Shown one piece after another: positions 58,787 to 64,000 of a stretch of DNA of 64,000 nucleotides. Source of the stretch: Episyrphus balteatus (lineage: Eukaryota > Arthropoda > Insecta > Diptera > Syrphidae); assembly GCF_945859705.1 (NCBI RefSeq), contig NC_079135.1, forward strand, positions 33,901,679-33,965,678, written 5' to 3'. Each line of letters opens with the position of its first letter. Position 1 is the stretch's first letter. The translations under genes were made by a program, and so were the position numbers. Under the pieces are notes generated by a model. That model searched no databases, had not been told where the DNA came from, and saw nothing but the letters and a program-made list of their open reading frames with translations.

Positions 58787-58794
58787 TTACTCAG
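58787..58794. repeat. 8-bp target-site duplication, right copy
   Basis: TTACTCAG, identical to 55641-55648. Confidence 0.85.
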
Positions 58795-58940
58795 AGTTTT
58801 TTATGATATTCGTCATCAACTAATATCCTACGTTTTCGGAAATTAAAATGTAACAAATTTTGAGAAATATTTTCCTTTATGTAGAATTCTAGTGGCATAC
58901 CCATACGATTTTGTATTTTTCTCAATCTTCAACTTTGAAT

Positions 58941-59731
58941 ACAAAGGACCATCACGCACATTTTGTATGGGAAGTGGCCCTCGGTAAAATTATCTGAAAT
59001 TTTAGTATGTTGTTCTCTTGAAGCCCTTGATCAAAAGTCGATATGGGCAGAAAGTCGAAAAATTGACAGTTTATTCCGATAACTATCTCAAACCTTTTAA
59101 AAGGGATTGTAACTCTCTATATTGTGTTTTGCGCTTTTAGTGGAATCCATATGTTTTTCGGGTCGCTGAAACCGAATCCGAAGTCCATTTTGCCCCATCG
59201 CATCAATTTTCAAGATAACCTCAAAAAATATTACAGCCTCAAAATTTTTTTTTATCTGGGAGTGCGACTATGTTTATTATATGTTTTTTCGGGTCGCTGA
59301 AACCAGATTCGAAGTTTTTTTTGCCCTATCACGTCAGGTTTTCGAGATAACCTCAAAAAAGATGTTCTTTTTTTTATGTTATCTCGAAAACCTGACGTGA
59401 AAAAATTTTTTTTGGGGCTGTGACATTTTTTGAGGTTATGTTGAAAACCTGATGTGATGGGGCAAAATGGACTTCGGAATCGATTTCAGCGACCCTAAAA
59501 ACATATGGATTCCACTACAAAAAAGCGCAAAACACAATATAAGGAGTTACTATCCCTTTTAAAAGGTTTGAGATAGCCTTCGGAAAAAACCCGTTATTTT
59601 AAAAACTGTCCATTTTTCGACTTTCTGCTCATATTGACTTTTGATCAAGGGCTTCAAGAGAACAACATACTAAAATTTCAGACAATTTCATCGAGGGCCA
59701 CTTCCCATACAAAATGTGCGGGGTCCTTTGT
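58941..59731. mobile_element. Foldback element with ~390-bp arms
   Basis: ACAAAGGACC...CACATTTTGTATGGGAAGTG at the left mirrors CACTTCCCATACAAAATGTG...GGTCCTTTGT at the right. GCCCTTGATCAAAAGTC also appears in both arms. The centre (59329-59400) is itself a tight hairpin (TCACGTCAGGTTTTCGAGAT and its inverse). Non-coding. Confidence 0.85.
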
Positions 59732-59881
59732 GTTGAAATTTACGACATAGTTTTTTCGATCCAAACATCAAATTTGATCTTTTCCAGATACGATCTTGGT
59801 ATTTCCAGCCGACGATTTATTAATTTAAAAACATAGAATCTTTTAAATGTCGTTTTTTTAGAAAAAATTGTTACACTTGAG

Positions 59882-60061
59882 GAGTGACTTTTCAAAAGAG
59901 GATAAAATCACTTTTCCCCTTTTTTCAAACTACATAGGTATGCAATTTTTGTCTCCATATTCGAACACACACGCTCTGGAAACCGGTGAAAACAGAAAAT
60001 TTATATTTTTTTTTTCTGAGAAGTCACACAAAGTGATTTAACTGCTTTTGAAAAGTGACTC
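59882..60061. mobile_element. Small MITE, 17-bp ends
   Basis: GAGTGACTTTTCAAAAG at the left and CTTTTGAAAAGTGACTC at the right (one mismatch), with AAATCACTTT repeated inside. Size is 180 bp, non-coding. Confidence 0.65.
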
Positions 60062-60458
60062 GTTTTTTTGTCCTGATTTGTTGCAAATTATGAGAAATTC
60101 CCCTTTTGTTAGCCATATTGGATTTTGATTTCGTCAAATATTGACCACTATGTACCTACACTTTCATAACTGCACTGGACTAATAGATATGTTTTGTTGA
60201 TGTGTAATTTTTGTGAGGTTAATGTTATTCTATTTAAGATTAAACAAAAAAAATTCAGATTTTTTTTTTTAACATAATTAACACAACTTGGAAGTTTTTT
60301 TTTAATTTACGCAGAGAAAACATAACTCCAGGTATATCGTTTTTAACCAAATTCAAATAGAATAACTGTCTTTTCAAAAGGAATAGCTTTGGTTTACTTT
60401 TGTTTACACGAACGAAACCTGATTAAAATCGGTGAAAACCAAAAAATATAACGATCAG

Positions 60459-61090
60459 CAGGGGCGTACATACCATTGCGGCAGCTGAAGCAGCATCCCG
60501 GGCCCCCAGCGGATTCCATCGCCCAACAAGGAATTATTTGTTGTAAAGAAACCTGTTTATAAATAAGATATAACTCAGCAACCAGATCTCAAAGAAATTT
60601 TTGGTTTTCAGTTATGAATAGGTCTTAAAAAGTCTTTTCTTTTGATGACTCACTTGATGAATTTGGAGATATTTTTTTTTTAATTTAATTTTTTTCGCCA
60701 AGGGGTACCACTTGGTTTTTTTTATGAAAATCTGAAAAAAAAAATAAATTTGTAATTTTTGTGCCTAAATAAATCGGCTTCATTGTAAACTCATATCTCT
60801 AAGCCAAAACTTGTTTACAGAATTTGGTTCGCAGATTCTGCCTCTGAATGTAAGAAAAAAAAATGTTTAGATGCAAATAAATCAGCAACCAAACCTTCAA
60901 GAAAGTTTTGGTTCAGTTATGAAAAGAGCTTAAAAAGACCTTACTTTTGATATCGATGAATTTGAACCACATTTTTTAAATTGAAGCTTTTCAGCAAGGG
61001 GTTACCCTTGATTTTTTTTTCGAAAATCTAAAAAAAAATAAATTTGTAATTTTTGTGCCTAAATAAATCGGCTTCTTTACTGAGAACTCA
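60459..61090 (+). repeat. Dispersed repeat family R1, copy 3, with GC-rich head
   Basis: Head CAGGGGCGTACATACCATTG and CAGCATCCCGGGCCCC, then two ~240-bp R1 modules (AACTCAGCAACCAGATCTCA, AAGGGGTACCACTTGG and so on). A CGCCCCTG word at about 61781-61788 could be the matching right end (CAGGGGCG inverted), but no target duplication supports it. Confidence 0.6.
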
Positions 61091-61861
61091 TAATTTCTGT
61101 TTTAATTTTTCGAAGTTCTTTATATTTTTCGAGTTTAATTGAAATTACGAAAATTTAACCATAGTTTGAATTTTTTTTTCAAAAATGAAGGATATATTTT
61201 TAGATTAAACAAAGCATACCTATTAATTTAAGTTCATCAAATTCCAAACCCCTCAAACTTATACAAAAACCGTTATAGTACCTAATCACTTTTAGAATAA
61301 TTGTATTTAATGAAATTTTAACAAATAAGAAAAATTGCATTATTTTAAATTATTGTGATACCTATTTTGTGTGTGTTTTCTTTTATTGCAATATCACATT
61401 TATGATTAGAATCAAGATTTCTTTAAGAACAGCAAAATTCTACCAAAACTTCACTAAAAATGACTTAAAACATAACATATTACTGTCCTTCACCCAAACT
61501 GTTTCTCCATATTTACATAATAAACTATAAATTATTCTATAACTTTGTGTACTTTTTATTTGTTTATAGGATGTAAAGGATTGTGTACCATACAAACGAG
61601 TATTCGATATAATGATTCTCTCGATAACGATAAGAACTTTTTATTTAGCATTTATGATATCATTTCAAAATCTTTGTTAAAATCAAATGAATATATAAAT
61701 ATTCTTTTTTTTTTTTCTAAAAAGTAAATTTAATTTTCTATTTTAAAAATAATTAAATTAAAGAAAAAATAATTGCACCTCGCCCCTGTTATATTTGTTT
61801 CGTGTTTCGATACTTAAATTTTGTTTTGTTTACCCGAGAATCAAACAAAATTAAAATAATA
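61091..61861. other. AT-rich DNA before the candidate exon
   Basis: No gene recognised. A 60-codon frame at 61545-61727 has no family features. Confidence 0.45.
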
Positions 61862-61941
61862 ATGGAATTTCTTCTCAAATCATCACGTTTAATTGTTTCA
61901 TCTAGGACGTTTACACGACGAGTTGTGATACCCATTCCAAG
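61862..61941 (+). CDS. Short candidate exon ending at a splice donor
   Basis: Reads MEFLLKSSRLIVSSRTFTRR then VVIPIP, and ends CCAAG/GTAAAT. As a first exon it would start at ATAATAATGG and give an Arg/Ser-rich, nearly acid-free N-terminus like a mitochondrial targeting sequence. Alternatively, TTTCATCTAG at 61896-61905 is an acceptor and only 61906-61941 (36 nt) is an exon of the 53.8-kb gene; phases fit on both sides, giving ...YLVR-TFTRRVVIPIPR. Sequence alone does not decide between them. Confidence 0.35.
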
Positions 61942-62999
61942 GTAAATAAAAATATGTTGTTAAAATGTAAACATTCAATGTAATAGGACGGTTTATGTGA
62001 TTTTAGAAGCAAACAAATCAATAACATTGCATTAAACTAAAAATAATTTAAAATTGTTTTGTTTATTCATTTGTTTGACCTAATTAGATAAAATTGAATA
62101 TCTGACAATACATTATAGGAAATAACTAATCTCGACGCGTCATAATAAAAACAATTTGAAGTAGTATTTTGAAGTGAAGATTTAATGAAGTGTAGAGTAG
62201 TCGATAACAGGGTTTTGTTCCCATGTTAAACTTCAATTCAAGCTCATAAACGGTTTTATTTTAAGACGGATTGTTGACAGATAATGTCACCAAATGCCAA
62301 AATATAATTGAAGGTGATTATTTATTCTGTAGGTATTCTGATTCTTTACAAATTATTTATTTGTAATTGGTCAACTTATTCATGTTTTGGAAAAAAAAAA
62401 AACGGAAACAAAATTTTAAAAATCATACCTCAAAAGACTTGCCTATTTCATATTTTTAGTGTTTGAGCTCAGAACTTTTTCTTAACTTACTTCCACACAT
62501 TTGAATGGAGCACAAGTTCTAAAATTATTGACTATGGAAGTCCTATTTATATGTTTTTTATGTTTGAAATTAATATTTATTGGCTATCATGAGATTGGTT
62601 TATTTATCAACGAGCGATATCTGGAAGGTGCCGGAAAAAGCATATCTTTGCAATGAAGGTAGAAATTTAAATATGCAGCAACAATCTGTCACGTTGCTGC
62701 TTTTATGCATGTATTTAACCAGTGACTCATGTTTTGACGAGCGCAATATCTAGAACATGAACATAAACATAAAACGATATAATATGAACCTAGCTAGTTC
62801 CAAGTGATCTTTAACTAAATTACCGAATTTTTATTGAAATGGAAATCCGATTCAAATGCAACTTTAGTGAACTTATAAATCATTTATACCTAATTTGTTT
62901 ATATTCGTCGTTTGAGTTTGAAACCTAGATGTTCTATTACGTTATCAGTACGACTAAAGCTAGTCATGGAATAAAAGATTACGGAGAGGACATTGTACT
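61942..62999. other. Probable intron or intergenic DNA
   Basis: AT-rich, with no feature recognised. Confidence 0.45.
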
Positions 63000-63300
63000 T
63001 TAGAACTGTAGCAAATCGTATGTATTCGTTACTTAAATGCTGGTATTCAGTTCAGTAACGAGTAACAAAACGTTACTTTCTAAACAGTGTAGTTACTCGT
63101 ATGATTCCCTACTGGTACTGAAGTAAAGAAACATACGAGATACGAAACATACGAGTAACAACGAGATCCTAGTTTCAATACCAAATCTGATGTATGAGAT
63201 ACGAAACGAAAGTAACGAAACATACGAAATATACGAAAGTAACGAGTAACGATATTATTGATGAAAGTACTAGAACCAAAAGAAAGGGATACAACTGCGA
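63000..63300. repeat. Degenerate ACGAAACATACGAGTAAC repeats
   Basis: Many irregular copies of CGAGTAACGA, CATACGAGATACG and CGTTACTCGTATG on both strands. The 78-codon minus-strand frame follows from the repeat. Confidence 0.6.
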
Positions 63301-64000
63301 GCAAAATAAAATGCACGACTGGGGTCGCACGTACTTGCTCTTATGCTTAAAGTTACTCTAATGATAAAGCTTTTTATTCAAGAAAACTAAGAAAATTTAA
63401 AATTTGAAAGAAAGAAATTAAAAAAAATAAAATCTGTTTTTATAATTAATTAAATACCGTTTTAAATGATCTTTCACAAAAAAAAACAAGTATGCCAAAT
63501 TTCTTCTTGTATAAAAAGGAATTTTCAGAAAAAAATTTTAGAAAATCGTTAGAGCCGTTTTTAAAAAAAATAATTTTTCATATATAAAAATTTTCTAACA
63601 TTTTTCAAAAAAAAAGTTGGTATGCCATTTTGAAGAAATAATTTATTTACACATAAAAACGAAATATCAAAATTTTTCATAAACCCGTTTTCAAAAAATT
63701 GATTTTACAAAAAAAAATTTTGAAATATTTTTTAAAAATCCAAAAATGAATTTTTTGAAAATTTTCTAAAATTTTAATATTACATTCACCTAAACGCTTT
63801 TGTATAAAAATTTTCGTTGAAATTGAATTGGTCTTGAACGAGATATTCATAAATCAAAAAAACCATTCTATGACAGGTACCGTTAATAACGGTAAAAAAA
63901 ATATTTTTTTTATTTCGAAAGTTGGCTCTTATGTTTAGTACTACATTCAAAAATTTTAATCAAAATCGTTAGAGCCGTTTTTGAAAAAAATTAACTTTTC
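63301..64000. repeat. Inverted-repeat element end and low-complexity DNA
   Basis: 63301-63385 resembles 33375-33480 (GTCGCACGTACTTGCTCTTA and onward). The rest is A/T-rich with CGTTAGAGCCGTTTTT words that recur near 63547 and 63968 and echo GAAAACGGCTCTAAC near 32982. Confidence 0.45.

Noticed and set aside
60459..61788. Complete transposon bounded by CAGGGGCG / CGCCCCTG
   Set aside because: Only eight bases match at the ends and no target-site duplication is present; left as a dispersed-repeat copy.

Overview
This is about 64 kb of AT-rich nuclear DNA from an insect, most likely a fly (Diptera). The evidence is a spliced neuronal synaptobrevin (n-Syb) gene with fly-like termini, introns with GT/AG borders, TATA and TCAGT-type core promoters, and a dense load of non-autonomous DNA transposons, foldback elements and satellites. 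No bacterial operon, rRNA, tRNA or CRISPR was seen.

Layout. 1-1.25 kb: a CpG-rich 11-bp minisatellite, duplicated with its flank. 1.25-5.4 kb: T-rich DNA that includes the probable n-Syb 3' UTR, with a more balanced insert. 5.4-16.3 kb: n-Syb on the minus strand. Four coding exons give a 171-residue R-SNARE, and two candidate leader exons both end in AT, so the start ATG is split by intron 1. 17.3-20.0 kb: a perfect 883-bp direct repeat carrying an 82-nt palindrome.

20.2-31.4 kb: the most unusual region. Three paralogous single-exon genes encode secreted proteins. They share a signal peptide, 5' leader and TATA promoter but differ in their mature, tandem-repeat parts: gene A (minus, 114 aa), gene B (plus, 297 aa, 39-aa repeats) and gene C (minus, 1,314 aa, about 46 repeats of 29 or 26 aa). 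A and B lie head to head in an inverted duplication. A 147-bp satellite and a foldback element lie between B and C. Relics of related coding sequence follow A and possibly C. I do not recognise this family, and it is the best candidate here for an undescribed system.

31.5-53 kb: mostly gene-free, with dispersed repeats, small inverted-repeat elements and a 2.15-kb foldback element. 53.4-54.8 kb: promoter and first coding exon (plus strand) of an unrecognised Ser/Pro-rich, probably intracellular protein that continues past a splice donor. 55.6-58.8 kb: a hAT-type element with a perfect 8-bp target duplication and two nested elements. 58.9-62 kb: another foldback, a small MITE, a dispersed repeat and a short candidate exon. 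The window ends in degenerate repeats.

The genes do not form one pathway: n-Syb is a synaptic-vesicle fusion protein, the A/B/C cluster is a fast-evolving secreted family, and the 53.8-kb gene is unrelated to both. All coordinates and homologies were read by eye. Repeat borders are accurate to a few bases where a terminal repeat is stated and approximate elsewhere.
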